From: Multifurca ochricompacta
Lineage: Eukaryota; Basidiomycota; Agaricomycetes; Russulales; Russulaceae
Reading direction: 5' to 3'
Assembly: GCA_022496185.1 (NCBI GenBank)
Contig: WTXG01000058.1
Coordinates: 62,001-126,000, forward strand
Length of the DNA stretch: 64,000 nucleotides
In this document: one piece after another, positions 21,254 to 32,474 of the stretch
Layout: every line of letters starts with the position of its first letter
Numbering within the stretch: position 1 is the first letter of the stretch
Notes under the pieces: model-generated
Database searches by the model: none
What the model was told of the DNA's origin: nothing
What the model saw: only the letters and a program-made list of their open reading frames with translations
Made by a program: the position numbers and the translations under genes

Positions 21254-22149
21254 CTCCTCAGGCTCCTACACCCTCCCTTGCTTCCTTCGCCTTGGTTGCA
21301 CGCGCTCCAGCGCATCCCAGCGTTGTGATTTTTCCCTCCCGCTTGCCTGGTGCGGACCTCCCTGCTGCTCTCAAGAAGACGCCGCAGGAGCTCTGCGCCC
21401 ACCTCAACACCTGCTTGGCCCAGTCCAAGCACTAGGTCCGGTTGTCTGCCGCGAGGTGGATCACCAAGAACAACCTGGTCTTCACTGCCGTGGCGGATGT
21501 CTCCGCCTCCTCCCTCCACGCCGCCCAGTTTCTTCTGACCAAGGAGCTGGACATATTCCTGTCAGCAGATTCCAAGGCACCGCTTCTTACCTCCTCCCGG
21601 CCTAACGTGAGATAGTCACGCGTTACAGTCAACAGCCTCCCAACAGGGGTCTCCCTTACCTCTGTGGCTCATGCCCCTTGTGTCGTCTATGAGGCACTGG
21701 GCAGGGACAACCCTTCGTACCGAGGTCTTCAAGTGGCCCGGCTTCCCTCCTGGGTGTGACCTCCCTCCTACACCTCCGGCTCGCTCTCCTCAGTGGCCCT
21801 TGCGTTTGAGGATCATGATGGCTCGCTCCTGAAAGTGGTCCTGGCACAGCGCACCCTGTTTGCCTTTGGACATGAGTGCACTGTGTGGTGGTGGAAAGAC
21901 AAGCCCCGGCAACCGTCCAAGAAGGCCACTTCCAGCCAACCTCCAGCTTGAGTCCTCTTGGACACCTGATTCATGTATAGGGCAACTCTGGCCCATTTTA
22001 CTTACTTGCTACCTTTCTTATTTTCCTTTTGGGGTTTTCATACAGGAGTTCAGTCTCTACATGAACAGTAGCTACTATGTACCCTGTAGTAGCCGCACGA
22101 CTTAGGCTAGTCCTTGAAGCGTGTATTAAACTGATTCAAAAAAAAAAAG

Positions 22150-22735
22150 GAAAGCCGATACATGTCGTATAAATCGTGACACCCATGAGAATGTTTTGTT
22201 TTGGCATAAATCCCTGCTCTACTCACCTTCAATCACTGCAGATTCTATTTCCAAGGCGGTCAGTTACTGACAGTCCTCACTACTGAATTCTGCTCCACCA
22301 CCTAACTTTACGAACACCGAATGGGCCACCACACTGCTCATATTTTGACAATCATCTGTGCAGTCTTCGAGCCTATCACAAACAGACAGTCGAGGGTCTT
22401 TTACACTTCGCAGCGTCTATCATAATCACTATAAGTTTCTCGCCATACTTAGATCACATACTTTTCATGCGATTAATAGAAAACCGTCTTCGTTTTTCTT
22501 CCACACTTCATCTCATCCCATCATAACTGCTGTATGGATTGCAATCCGCGGTGAGTTCAAGGTAGAGAGTGCTCCAAGAGAGAAAGGATGTTGCAGTGGG
22601 AAGGCCACTAATTGCATCCATTTTTGGAATTTGAGAATTGTGGGTTCCGAAGGGATGGGTCGAGCGAAGACAGATGGTATGTATGCGAGGACACTCCAGA
22701 GAAAGGACAATCGATGAAATTTAAGCAGCTACCAA
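22150..22735. repeat. Segmental duplication flank (partner 43780-44290)
   Basis: Nearly identical to 43780-44290, including CTACTCACCTTCAATCACTGCAG and TCATACTTAGATCACATACTTTT. No coding content. It links the LINE remnant to the F-box pseudogene on its right, in the same order as at 42-47 kb. Confidence 0.65.
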
Positions 22736-22739
22736 GGTA

Positions 22740-23657
22740 TAGAAGAGTGAACATGAGAGAACATAGAGGAAGACTGATCAAGGAAGTGTAAATTGAGTGA
22801 GATGAGCAGTGGAGCATTGATTTTAAAAACCAATTCTTCCAAATACTCGCTGTTCCTGATGAAATGAAAATAGATGAGAGTGTGGAGGATGGCGCGCAGC
22901 AATGTAGGTAAACCATTGTCTGCTTCCTTGATCAGGAAGAGCAATCAGGGGTTTGGGCATGATTGAAAGGAATTCAAGATTGGGCAACATAGACAAGCAA
23001 GCAATTAGCCATTACCTCAGGCGAAATACGACCAGTGATCGGTATGTCAGTAAGGTGAAGCTCTACAAGGTCACTGGTAGACGAGAGAAGCTTGGGTAAT
23101 GCTGGAAATCAAATGCCTTCCAAACGAAGTTCAAGTAAACGACGGGAATATCCACCAAGAAACCCATCAGGAAGGGCTTGCGTGATCCTATCTTCTGATG
23201 AGAGTTGAAAATATGTCAGCACTGGGAATGCTTGTTGAAACATTTTGATTGTTGCGTCTGATGGTGGCCATATCGCACGCAAGGAAATCTTGCATATGCG
23301 ATCAGGGTACTCGAGAGCGGCAAGAAGATTATCTTCATCTTCGAAATATTTGAAAAAGTTATTGATGACGAGGGGCAGTGGTAGCTAACAATCAAGAATC
23401 CTCCTTAATGGGGTTCTTGATTTGCATACGAGTTGTAGTTCGAGACGACGCAGCGATGCAAATATGAGCTGTCGATATCTGCAACACACATGTACCAACA
23501 TATGCCAATCCAAATAGGGCTGCCAAGGCATTATTAAATCTGGCCGATAAAAATCGAATATTTCCAGAAGGCTGTCGTCAGAGAGCGTATCCATTTCGAT
23601 CCAGCCTACATCATCATAGTTGATGAGTGTGGTAATTTCTGCATGTATCAAACACAC
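22740..23657 (-). pseudogene. Decayed F-box gene, duplicate of the 45-47 kb gene
   Basis: Minus-strand 23657-23385 reads YDDVGWIEMDTLSDDSLLEIF, DWHMLVHVCCRYRQLIFAS, LELQLVCKSRTPLRRILDC, then a TAG where the partner gene has TGG (the W of LDCWPPLP). Further fragments follow: the DNA of FPVLPKLLSSTSHLVELHL at 23060-23120 and, at 22944-22729, NSEYLEELVFKINAPLLIS. Multiple frame changes; the C-terminal third is absent. Partner gene: 44746-46984. Confidence 0.75.
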
Positions 23658-23833
23658 GCGACTGGATTTTCCATCCGATGACGAAGTAGAATACCCTTAA
23701 ATTTCAGAAGTGCGTTGCGACATTTGTTGAGACGGAGACTGGCCAGGTGGACTCGATCTGGTCATGATATAATATAATGATGTGTCAGCAAATGATTCAG
23801 AGAGACAATTCCATACTGCACACACAACACTTT

Positions 23834-23846
23834 CCTTTATATATTG
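23834..23846 (-). promoter_or_regulatory. TATA-like site of the decayed F-box gene
   Basis: Minus-strand CAATATATAAAGG, about 180 bp upstream of the coding remnant. The partner gene has the weaker CAATATATTAAGG at 47179-47191. Confidence 0.4.
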
Positions 23847-23849
23847 TCA

Positions 23850-24750
23850 CAAGTAAATAGTGTAATTTAGTGAAAGTGGGCTAGAATGAGAGGTATCAGT
23901 GTTAGTCTGGTACGAGGAAGGCGATATGGTTAGAGCTAAACTGAAATTCACATTTAGTTTATCTTATTAAATAGCTTATCTGCTATCTAAATAATGATAA
24001 TAATTATATATTGTCCATTGCCTCTGCGCTCCCGCCCACCCGACACACTTGCTTTGAGGACCTTATGGCCAGAGTTGATGCTCCACTACTCACCTTCTTC
24101 AATATGAAACTTCACAACTTGTGTCTCGGTCGCCACTTCAATTGGGCTCATATTCTTAGATACCCCCTTTAGTACACCAAGGAAGGGCTGGTCATACTAA
24201 ATGAACAGGTAACAAGTGAACAGGTCTGCACCCAACAGCCGCGTCCGTCGATCGTCAGTGAAATGCACTTTCTATTCAGATACAGCACATCACTACCAGA
24301 GGTGAGCTTTACTCTCGGATGTGGTGCACACACATAGGGGCACTGCAACCAACTTGTCATTGTCGCAGGTTCGTGGGGGAGACTGTCCTTGAGTCACGAC
24401 ACAACACAACACAAAATTACCACGTCAACTTCCAAAAAACGAAAACATCATTTTCGGACGCGTCACATCGCCAGACTGCGTGAATGTGCCCGGATGATTA
24501 GTAATTATATTCTATTTGCATTGGATAGCTAATCCTGCTCAACTGCCATTTTTTGGTCGGCACACTCGAAAAACTGAAGGGTCACGCGTGGCCAGGGCTG
24601 AAGTTTATCATTCTATTCTAGATTCCAGATTCTATATTCTATATTTGTTTCATGGAATCGTCAAAAGAACGCGGGATTTCAGATCTATAATTGCGTACAA
24701 CTCATCGGGGAGGACACTCTATTTGAGAAACCTGGGGTATGCTACTAATA
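23850..24750. other. No gene seen
   Basis: AT-rich spacer; short ORFs without recognisable domains, no complete element visible. Confidence 0.5.
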
Positions 24751-25152
24751 ACAGCGAAAATTGTAGCACAGTATGAGACATACATAGACTGGGTTGCTTT
24801 CCGGATAGCTTCAGTATCCAGGATCTCAGAATTACCATCCGTCGGCATAAAAGAGACTGAGAAGATGGATTCTAGACGATGGTATTGCTTAACGGGTAAA
24901 AGGGTTAAGTCCATGAATTCAAGCTTGAATTTAAGGAGTGCTCTAGCTACTTGGGCAAAAAGCCTACAAATGATTTAATTGTTTACATCAGCGTACCTCC
25001 ATGTGCGCTCTTCATTCCATGTGAGTGATAATTAAAATTACACAAAAGAAATCAGAGACATACTGTTACAGCGATCTCACATCAGAAGGACGGGAGCACC
25101 AAACAATGGCTGGACGGTATGTAACAGACACATTGACATCTATCATGTTGCC

Positions 25153-26601
25153 TCAATTGAAGTCTCTATAGCGCACATTTAAGGTAGGCTGGCGTGCAGT
25201 GACGAACTTCTCAACAGGCGCTGAATTTCGAGAGCCCTCGAAACGAAGCACCTGCAGTGCTGGTAACACTTCCATGACCGGGCCATCGGCAGCGTCTTCT
25301 AGCACAGCCGCAACGAGTGGCTCCAGAGATCCAGATACATATAGGCTACTCACAGTAGTGAAGGGGCGAAAGAGCTCAAGCCACTCTGGGACACCTATCT
25401 CCTCTTGTCTCTCTGGCTGTGGAAATTGTCCGTAGATCCTGAGCTTTTCCACGCGGGAGAAGAGAGTGGAACACTGGTTGCATATATCTGACATAGAAGA
25501 GACCTGCCAGTCGAGCGGTTTGCATGCGATCTCCAGCAATACCTCCCCAAGAGTATTCTTCAGGATGATGACAACGCTGTTCTCGAAAACATATTCCAAC
25601 TCCGCGTAGGTGGGTACCCTGAGCCTTTCTGCGCGAAAGATGAACTGATGGAGTTGAGGGACGTCAAACATGAGTTGATTGAATAATTTTACGTGGAAGT
25701 AGCTGAGCGCAGGGGCATCAATACCGGCAACGACGTCTTCCAGGTACTCGCTGATGCCATGAAATGTGAATTGAGTGAGAGTGGAGAGGACGGCGCGTCT
25801 GAGTGGAGGTAGACTTCTTCGATTTGGGCGGGAAGATGGAGAAGCGAACTCGATGTAAAGCGTTTTGAGCTGAGTCATCCCCGACAGGCTCGTGACAAGC
25901 GATTCGGGGGAAAAGTACCCGGCGCTTGGAATGTTCCAAAGTGTAAGGTAAACAAGGTCCTTGGTCGACAACAGAAGCTTCGGCAACATAGGAAAGGGAA
26001 TTCCATCGAAGAAAAGAGTCCGTAAGCGCGGTGCTGATTCACACAAAATTGTGCTGGGGAGGGCCGACAGTTCACCTCTATCGAAAGATGTGAGCAAAAA
26101 GTGATCGAGAACCGGAAACGGTTGCTGCTTCAGAGCCGCCAACTTGTCAAACAGTGACTCTGTTAAACTGAGTTGGATTTCATATATGCGAGCTGGGTGT
26201 TCGAGCGCGGCGATGATGTTATCTTCGTCTTTCAAAGCCGGAGGCGGGCGCCCCACGACCTCACCGTACTGTATGCTGATGGGCAACGCTGGCCAACAGT
26301 CCAGAGTTCTCCGAACGGGCGTTCCGTTTGTGCAGAGAAGTCGCAGGTCGAGACGACGGGGTGACGCGAAAATAACATATCGCCATCTTCTACATACGCG
26401 GGTGAGCCTGTGCCATTTCCACATGTCGTCTGTTTGGTCGTTTGGAAAAGTAGAAAGCCGATGACGATTGAATATTTCTAGGAGGACATCGTCAGGCAGC
26501 GAATTAATGGTCACGCATTCGTGATCCTCGCCAGTGCCTGTGGCCAGACCAAAGAGTCAGTGTTTGTTCCTGGTGCTGTGGATATGGCGTACTGTTATCA
26601 T
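25153..26601 (-). CDS. F-box-like/LRR-like protein, array member 5
   Basis: Predicted exon 2 26526-25153, intron 26592-26527 (66 nt), exon 1 only MIT (26601-26593), because the upstream ATG of the sisters is GTG here; about 460 residues. Distinctive features: shortened stretch before CKPLDWQ (ELEYVFENSVVIILKNTLGE instead of the longer NGVSITL...HLSL segment), SMSDICNQCSTLFS, PKLLLSTKDLVYLTLWNIPS, and a C-terminus RQPTLNVRYRDFN that lacks the usual LPDQ. The C-terminal ending is shared exactly with member 6. No frame damage. Confidence 0.78.
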
Positions 26602-26856
26602 GAAGAATGCTGCCACGCCCACCAGTTTGTTTCTTTTTGATTTTAGAGAATAGACGGCTGATTGTGCCGTTGACCCTGGAGATGACGCGAGTTGGGGAGA
26701 GTCTTAGAACACGAGAAGTACGATTCGGAGATCTGTGGATGCCTTGTCAGTTCAGCTTTGCTTTCGCAACAAGGTCTATAGAATTTTTCGGACGCACTGT
26801 TGGGAGCTCATTGATAGAACATGAAACCAAAGTGGACACGAGGCAGAGCACTGGCT

Positions 26857-26865
26857 CTTATATAC
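26857..26865 (-). promoter_or_regulatory. TATA box of array member 5
   Basis: Minus-strand GTATATAAG in the array-wide context. Confidence 0.55.
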
Positions 26866-27037
26866 GGTTTGGGGGCGCTTTTTTGTTGGAATATCAGCCG
26901 GGACATTGATACCGGAGATGGCGGTCCGGATTGACTATAGAACACTCGCTACTCGCTTCATAATCTCACATTTTTTGGGCAAGGACAAGGTAGGTCCCAA
27001 CTTTCAAGGAAAGTTAAATTTGCTAGCATGACAAGAA

Positions 27038-27421
27038 CACCACCCTCCCCCTATTCCTGCAACGGACCTGGGCCACCTTCAGGCCCATCTCTGAGCAGAG
27101 ACCTCGCGAGCCAGGATGAGCTGACTGGGGAGCCAGGCCTATGGTAGGTGGTTTGGCTCTTTGATTTCCCCCTTGTCGCTCTTTACCACCACCGCCTGTG
27201 ACAGGCTGGCCCTCATGGGCTAGCCTGCCCCCTGCCCTGCCTTGGGCTTTACTTTACTTTTTCCCTCCATTGGGTTTTGCTTGGGTAGTATAATCTCTAT
27301 CTCTATCTACCACCTTCCCCCCTGTTCACCCCCACAGTAGCTACTCTGTATCTGGTAGTAGCCGCGCGATTTAGGATGCATCCTTGCAAGCGCGTAATAA
27401 AGTCGAATTCAAAAAAAAAAA
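27038..27421 (+). mobile_element. LINE 3' tail with poly(A) (plus strand)
   Basis: Runs from CACCACCCTCCCCC to an 11-A tail, with the family 3' UTR signature (GTAGCTACTCTGTATCTGG; CTTGCAAGCGCGTAATAAAG). The empty site survives at 15070-15100 (GCTAGCATAACAAGAATGGC), so the insertion point lies after ACAAGAA, and a short AAGAA repeat flanks the insert. The same insertion is in the unit of member 7 (34358-34723); members 5 and 7 therefore share a more recent ancestor. Confidence 0.75.
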
Positions 27422-27613
27422 GAATGGCTACGGCGCCATATTGGATTTACTATATATAGTATACCATGTTTTTTTTGAATCCAACGTGCCATGTGAAACC
27501 AGGGGCTAAATCCACGATAAAATGATTCAATTGCTTACATCAGCGTACCTCCACATCCACGTGTGCGCTCTTCATTCCATGTGAGCGGTGAGCGATAATT
27601 ACATTACAATTAC

Positions 27614-28922
27614 TGTACAGATCCAATCTGCAGTGAGTGCAAGGCAAAGTACTCCCTGGATGATGAGAGAGACGGAGAAGAGAGGGAGAGTGCGTGCCCC
27701 TTTGAGATAACTAGGTCGAATGTGAACGTATCATGCTTGAACTCGAGGAAATCGCTGCTTGTTGGTTCCGTTTGACCTTTGCGCTCGATGTCGTCAAGAA
27801 GTTCTTTTAGCACACAAAGAAAGATAAAGAAAGGGAGAGAAATGACAATTGATTTCTGCTTCTGTTGGCTCACTGGCTGGTCTACTACAAGCATTGTATG
27901 TACCTTTATATACTTGCAGAGAGACCTGGTTATGAAGCAGAAAGAGGGTGAATTAGGATTAAAAGGAGACAAGTGAGATGATGCCAGGCAATAAAGTCGG
28001 AGATGATGTAAACGGAGGGGTGTAACGGGTGCTTCTATCCCGCGCTTGCTATGTAGATTAGATAAGATGTAGAGATCATGGTAAAACTTAGTGGTGAAAA
28101 TATCCTAGTCGGAAAGCTGCCCAGAACGCGGAGATTAATGCACACGTAAGGCTTGAAGCAGTCAGAGGACTCTGCCTTGCTTATGCAGCAAGAATAGACC
28201 TATATTGAACTTTGCTAAGAGCCTACAGCCCCAAGAGGACAAGATTAGCTGAGCCTGAGTAAATACAAAGATAAACCACACCTACAGCCCCAAGAGGACA
28301 AGATGTGGTCTGCAGCGTGCTACAGGGTGTCTTTAAATACATTCTAGTACTATCCTATGAAATACCAAAGCCGATCGAGCGTGCAATGTAAATCTAAGTG
28401 GTTATCAGTGGCTTACTCTTCTAAGTACCCTGACACATCTTGTTTACTAACACGCGATCGTTTCTGCCGGTCTGGCATTATCTAAAATACATACTAGACT
28501 GCTTTAGATCACTCTATAATCAAATCGTCAATTTGTATTACTCAAACAATGGCCGCATGTATCTATAATGTCCATTGCTGCATAGGGCAGCGACTACTTC
28601 GCATCACGTGGACCGGGTCAGATTGGTCCAAACTCCTCCTTATCTTATCTAAGTCTAAGAAGGTCAACTTTGCAAGACACGCAATCGCGTGATGCCCTCA
28701 GGATGGTTTTCAATTGGTCCGGGATGCCAAAAATGCGCATCCAGGACAAGGGGTAGAAACCTGGCAATTAAGACGGGGAGGTAGTGAAACTGATGTAAGG
28801 AATGGACAGGCATGCGGCCTGGAATGTAAATATAAGATATACGAAGCTAGATTCTAAGTGCTCTAAATTCAGGAGAGACGATAGCTGGCTGCTTCATGCT
28901 TAACGCTCGAGCCATCCTTACA
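27614..28922 (-). mobile_element. Solo LTR (TGTACRGATC family), interrupted
   Basis: Begins TGTACAGATCC and ends ATCCTTACA (TG...CA), flanked by the 5-bp duplication ATTAC (27609-27613, 28923-28927). Without the nested insert it is 576 bp. A TATA-like AAGTATATAAAGG on the minus strand near 27907-27919 implies LTR transcription leftward. It splits the 3' flank of array member 6 from that unit's outer part. Related truncated copies: 30962-31487, 38319-38521 and 38522-39310. Confidence 0.75.
28021..28748. mobile_element. Solo LTR (TGTAACGGGTG family) nested in another LTR
   Basis: 728 bp, TGTAACGGG...CAGGACA, flanked by the perfect 5-bp duplication AGGGG (28016-28020, 28749-28753). Inserted within the older solo LTR, whose sequence resumes at TAGAAACCTGGCAATTAAG as in the uninterrupted copy at 31371. 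A truncated relative is at 50138-50394. Confidence 0.8.
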
Positions 28923-29041
28923 ATTACCCAAAAGAAATTAGAGATGTACTGTCACAGCGATCTCACATAAGAAGGACAGGAGCACCAAACAATGGCCGGA
29001 CGGTACGTAAGAGGCAGTTCATTGCCATCTACTATGTTGCC

Positions 29042-30523
29042 TCAATTGAAGTCTCTATAGCGCACATTTAAGGTAGGCTGGCGTGCAGTGACGAACTTCT
29101 CAACAGGAGCTGACTCTTGAGAGTCCTCGAGATAAAGCAGCTGCAGTTCTGGTAGCACTTCCATGACCAGGCCACCAGCAGCGTCTTCTAGCGCATGCGC
29201 AACGAGTGGCCCCAGATAATAAGAGACATATAGGCTTCTCACAGTAGTGAAGGGGCGAAAGAACTCGAGCCACTCTGGGACACCTATCTCGTCTTGTCTC
29301 GCTGGCCGTGGAACATGTCTGAGGATGTTGAGCTCTTCCACGCGGGAGAAGAGAGTGGAAGACTGGTTGCATATCACTGCAATAGAAGAGACCTGCCAGT
29401 CGAGCGGTTTGCATGCGATCTCTAGCGATAGGTGCCCATAAGTATCCGTCCCTCCTGGCCGAATGAGAGAGATGGAGATGCCCTTCTCGAAAGATTCCAA
29501 CGTCACTCGGCTGGGTACCCTGAGCCTTTCTGTGCGAAAGATGAACTGATGGAGTTGAGGGACGTTAAAGATGGGTTGATTGAATAATTTAACGTGGAAG
29601 TAGCTGAGCGCAGGGGCATCAATACCGGCAACGACGTCTTCCAGGTACTCGCTGATGCCACGAAACCTGAATTGTGTGAGACTGGAGAGGACAGCGCGTC
29701 TGAGTGGAGGCACACTTCCTCGATTTGGATGGGAAGACGGAGAAGCGAACTCGATGTCAAGCATTTCGAGCTGAGTCATCCCCGACAGGCTCGTGACGAG
29801 CGATTCGGACGAAAAGTACCCGGCGCTTGGAATTTCCACAAGTGTAAGGTCAACAAGGCCCTTGGTCGACAACAGAAGCTTCGGCAACATAGGAAAGGGA
29901 ATTCCATCGAAGAAAAGAATCCGTAAGCGCGGTGCTGATTCACACAAAATTGTGCTAGGGAGGGTCGACAATTCACCTCCATCGTGCGATATGAGCGAAA
30001 AGTACTCGAGAACCGGAAACGGTTGCTGCTTCAGAGCAGCCAACTTGTCAAATAGCGACTTTGTTAAAGTGAGTTCGATTAGATACATGCGAGCAGGGTG
30101 TTCGAGCGCGGCGATGATGTTATCTTCGTCTTTCAAAGCCGGAGGATGGAAGTCCTCGGACCCACCATACCGTATGCTGATGGGCAGCGCTGGCCAGCAG
30201 TCTAGAGTTCTCCGAACAGGCGTTCCGTATGTGCAGAAAAGTCGCAAGTCGAGACGACGGGGTGACGCGAAAATAACACATCGCCATCTTCTACACACAT
30301 GCACGAGCCTGTGCCATTCCCACGTGTCGATTGTTAAGCCGTATGGAAAAGCGAAAAGCCGACAGTGATTGAATATTTCCAGGAGGACATCGTCGGGCAG
30401 TGAATTAATGGTCACGCATTCGTGATCCTCGCCAGTGCCTGTGGCCAGACCAAAGAGTCAGTGTTTGTTCCTGGCGCTGCGGATATGGCGTACTGTTATC
30501 ATGAAGAATGCTGCCACACCCAT
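29042..30523 (-). CDS. F-box-like/LRR-like protein, array member 6
   Basis: Predicted exon 2 30427-29042, intron 30493-30428 (66 nt), exon 1 30523-30494 (MGVAAFFMIT), about 471 residues. Specific features: NHCRLFAFPYGLTIDTWEWHRLVHVCRRW, RYGGSEDFHPPAL after LDCWPALPI, MYLIELTLTKSLF, PKLLLSTKGLVDLTLVEIPSAGYFSSES, HVKLFNQPIFNVPQL (QLMFDVPQL elsewhere), VPSRVTLESFEKGISISLIRP, EWLEFFRPFTTV, ALEDAAGGLVMEVLPELQLL, and the short RQPTLNVRYRDFN end shared with member 5. Frame intact. Confidence 0.8.
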
Positions 30524-30753
30524 CAGTTTGTTTCTTTTTGACTTTAGAGAATAAACGGGGGATTGTGCCGTTGACCCTGGAGATGGCTCCAGTTGGGGAG
30601 GGTTTTAATACACGAGAAGTAGCACGATTAGGATTCGGAGATCTGGGGACGCCTTGTCAGCTCAGCTCTGGTTTCGCATCTATGGAATTGTTCGGACGCA
30701 CTGTTGGGAGCTCATTGATGGAACATAAGTGGACACGAGGCAGAGCACTGGCT

Positions 30754-30762
30754 CTTATATAC
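30754..30762 (-). promoter_or_regulatory. TATA box of array member 6
   Basis: Minus-strand GTATATAAG, about 230 bp upstream of ATG 30523. Confidence 0.55.
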
Positions 30763-30829
30763 GGTTTGGGGGCGCTTTTTTGGGCAAGGACAAGGTAAGC
30801 GCCAACGTCAGTATTTACTAGCATGATTA

Positions 30830-30961
30830 GGGCGCCACATTGGGATGGACCTTTGATCAAGGCTGCACTCCCCCCTCCCCTGCCCAGGTACAGCCCCCTT
30901 CCTAGGGTGGGAAGAAGAAGGCCAAGACGCCCTTAGCTCAGGCCACGCCTCCTCCTACCCC
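30830..30961 (+). mobile_element. LINE 5' fragment, cut by an LTR
   Basis: The stretch GGGATGGACCTTTGATCAAGG through GCTCAGGCCACGCC matches the start of the LINE remnants at 20105 and 42338 and stops where the LTR begins (TGTACGG at 30962). Confidence 0.6.
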
Positions 30962-31487
30962 TGTACGGATCTGATCCGTGGTGAGTGCGAGGCAAAGTTT
31001 TCCCTGAGTGGTGAGAAAGGTAAAGAAGAGAGGGAGAGAGCCCGCCCTTTTGAGATAACTAGATCGAATGTAAATATATTGTTCTTGAACTTTGAGGAAA
31101 TCGCTGCTTGTTGGTTCCGTTCGACCTTTGCGCTCGATGTCGTCAAGAAGTTCTTTAGCACACAAAGAAAGATAGAGAAAGGGAGAAAAATGCCGTTTTA
31201 TTTCTGCTTCTGTTGGCTCACTGGCTGGTCTACTACAAGCATTGTATGTACCTTTATATACTTGCAGAGAGACCTAGTTATGAAGCAGAAAGAGGGTGAA
31301 TTAGGGTTGAAAGAAGATAAGGTGAGATGATGGCAGGCAATAAAGGCGGAGATGATGTAGATGGGTAGGTAGAAACCTGGCAATTAAGATGGGGAGGTAG
31401 TGAAACTGGAGTAAGGAATGGATGGGCATGCGGCCCAGAATGCAAATGTACTGATAATCGATAAGTGCTCTAATTCAGGGTTTGTAA
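30962..31487 (-). mobile_element. Truncated LTR (TGTACRGATC family)
   Basis: Aligns to the solo LTR at 27614 from its TGTACGGATC end to CTAATTCAGG, then is cut by the next LTR. It includes the minus-strand TATA-like AAGTATATAAAGG near 31253-31265. Confidence 0.65.
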
Positions 31488-32226
31488 TGTACGACCGCGA
31501 GACCGTATGAGTTCGTTGCGGAGAAAGGTTCCGCGAGAAGAGGGAAAAGAGAATAAGATGTTGAAGTCGTCAAGAGTGCTGATGCGCCGAAATGCTTGAT
31601 AGGCTGAAATGCGTTGATATGGCGAATACGTCGAAGGCTTGCTGGCTTTGGCTGTTTTTGCTGGCTTTTGCTGGTTTGCTGGTTTGCTGGTTTTTGCTGG
31701 CTTTGCTGGCTTTGCTGCTGCTGGGTCCGCTGACCTTGTGCTTATCGTCGTCGTGATGGTTGCTTAGCACTCAAAAGGAGAAAGAGAGAGAGAGAATGAC
31801 CGTAGATTGCGCTTCTGCTTGGTGATCCTACTACAAGCAAGTATGTACCTTTAAATACCTGTAGAGAGACCTAAGAGAAGAGCAGTGATGAAGTAGAATT
31901 TGTGAAGAAAGAGGTTAAAGCCTGAGAGGCGAGATGAAGAAAGCAATTAGGACGAAAAGGAATGAACGGGAAGGCGGCCCGGAACGCAAGCAGTCTATAG
32001 ATAATGTTTCGTGCTATGTATCGATCGCATTTGTATCGTATCAGAGACAGTCAGAAACTAAGGTCGAATTAACGTCAGAATGTTTTATTAGCAGAACTTA
32101 TAATGAAGAAAGCGAACTGGTCCAGCCAGAAGTGGTGACATTCGAGAGAGAGTGGATTGAAGGCGTGAGGAGGCAATGTGGGCCGGAGTGGATGGTTTCG
32201 GGCTCAGAGCTCACGCTATTCCTACA
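31488..32226 (-). mobile_element. LTR (TGTACGACCGCGAG family)
   Basis: 739 bp, TGTACGACCGCGAGACC...ATTCCTACA; the inverse-orientation relative at 45232-45966 has identical ends. No matching target-site duplication here (GTAA on the left, ATGC on the right), and it joins directly to the 3' flank of member 7, so a deletion or recombination has removed one border. An imperfect TTTGCTGG array (31636-31722) is expanded compared with the other copy. Confidence 0.65.
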
Positions 32227-32474
32227 ATGCTTAATGGGTAAAAGGGTTAAGTCCATGAATTCAAGCTTGAATTTAAGGAGTGCTCTAGCTACTTGGGCAA
32301 AAAGCCTACAAATGATTTAATTGTTTACATCAGCGTACCTCCATGTGTGCTCTTCATTCCATGTGAATGATAAATAAAATTACACAAAAGAAATTAGAGA
32401 TGGACTGTTACAGCGATCTCACATCAGAAGGACGAGGGCACCCAACAATGGCCAGACGGTATGTAACAGGCAGG

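Larger units (their letters stand above)
20085..22150 (+). mobile_element. LINE remnant (ORF1 and 3' tail), split by a hAT element
   Basis: Left part 20085-20253 and right part 21254-22150 align without gap to the uninterrupted copy at 42325-43413. The right part encodes ORF1 pieces (ALKKTPQELCAHLNTCLAQSK, an in-frame TAG at 21434, then SAARWITKNNLVFT and LTKELDIFLSADSKAPL) and later FEDHDGSLLKVVL, familiar from fungal LINE ORF1 proteins. It then jumps to the 3' UTR and poly(A) (22138-22149). No reverse transcriptase is present. It shares the TAG codon with the 42-kb copy, so the two arose by duplication of an already dead element. Confidence 0.7.

Noticed and set aside
21181..21605. ORFs on both strands around 21.2-21.6 kb as a gene
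   Set aside because: They cross the border between the hAT element and the LINE remnant; composition reflects the GC-rich repeat ends.
29793..30368. Long plus-strand ORFs (up to 191 codons) opposite the F-box genes
   Set aside because: They recur at the same position in each paralogue, follow the antisense of conserved codons, have no domain, and begin and end with the sense gene's features; they are shadows of the minus-strand frame.
31570..31770. Low-complexity KASK/SKPAK-type ORF as a small secreted protein
   Set aside because: Falls inside an LTR, is produced by the TTTGCTGG repeat, and is absent from the other LTR copy.
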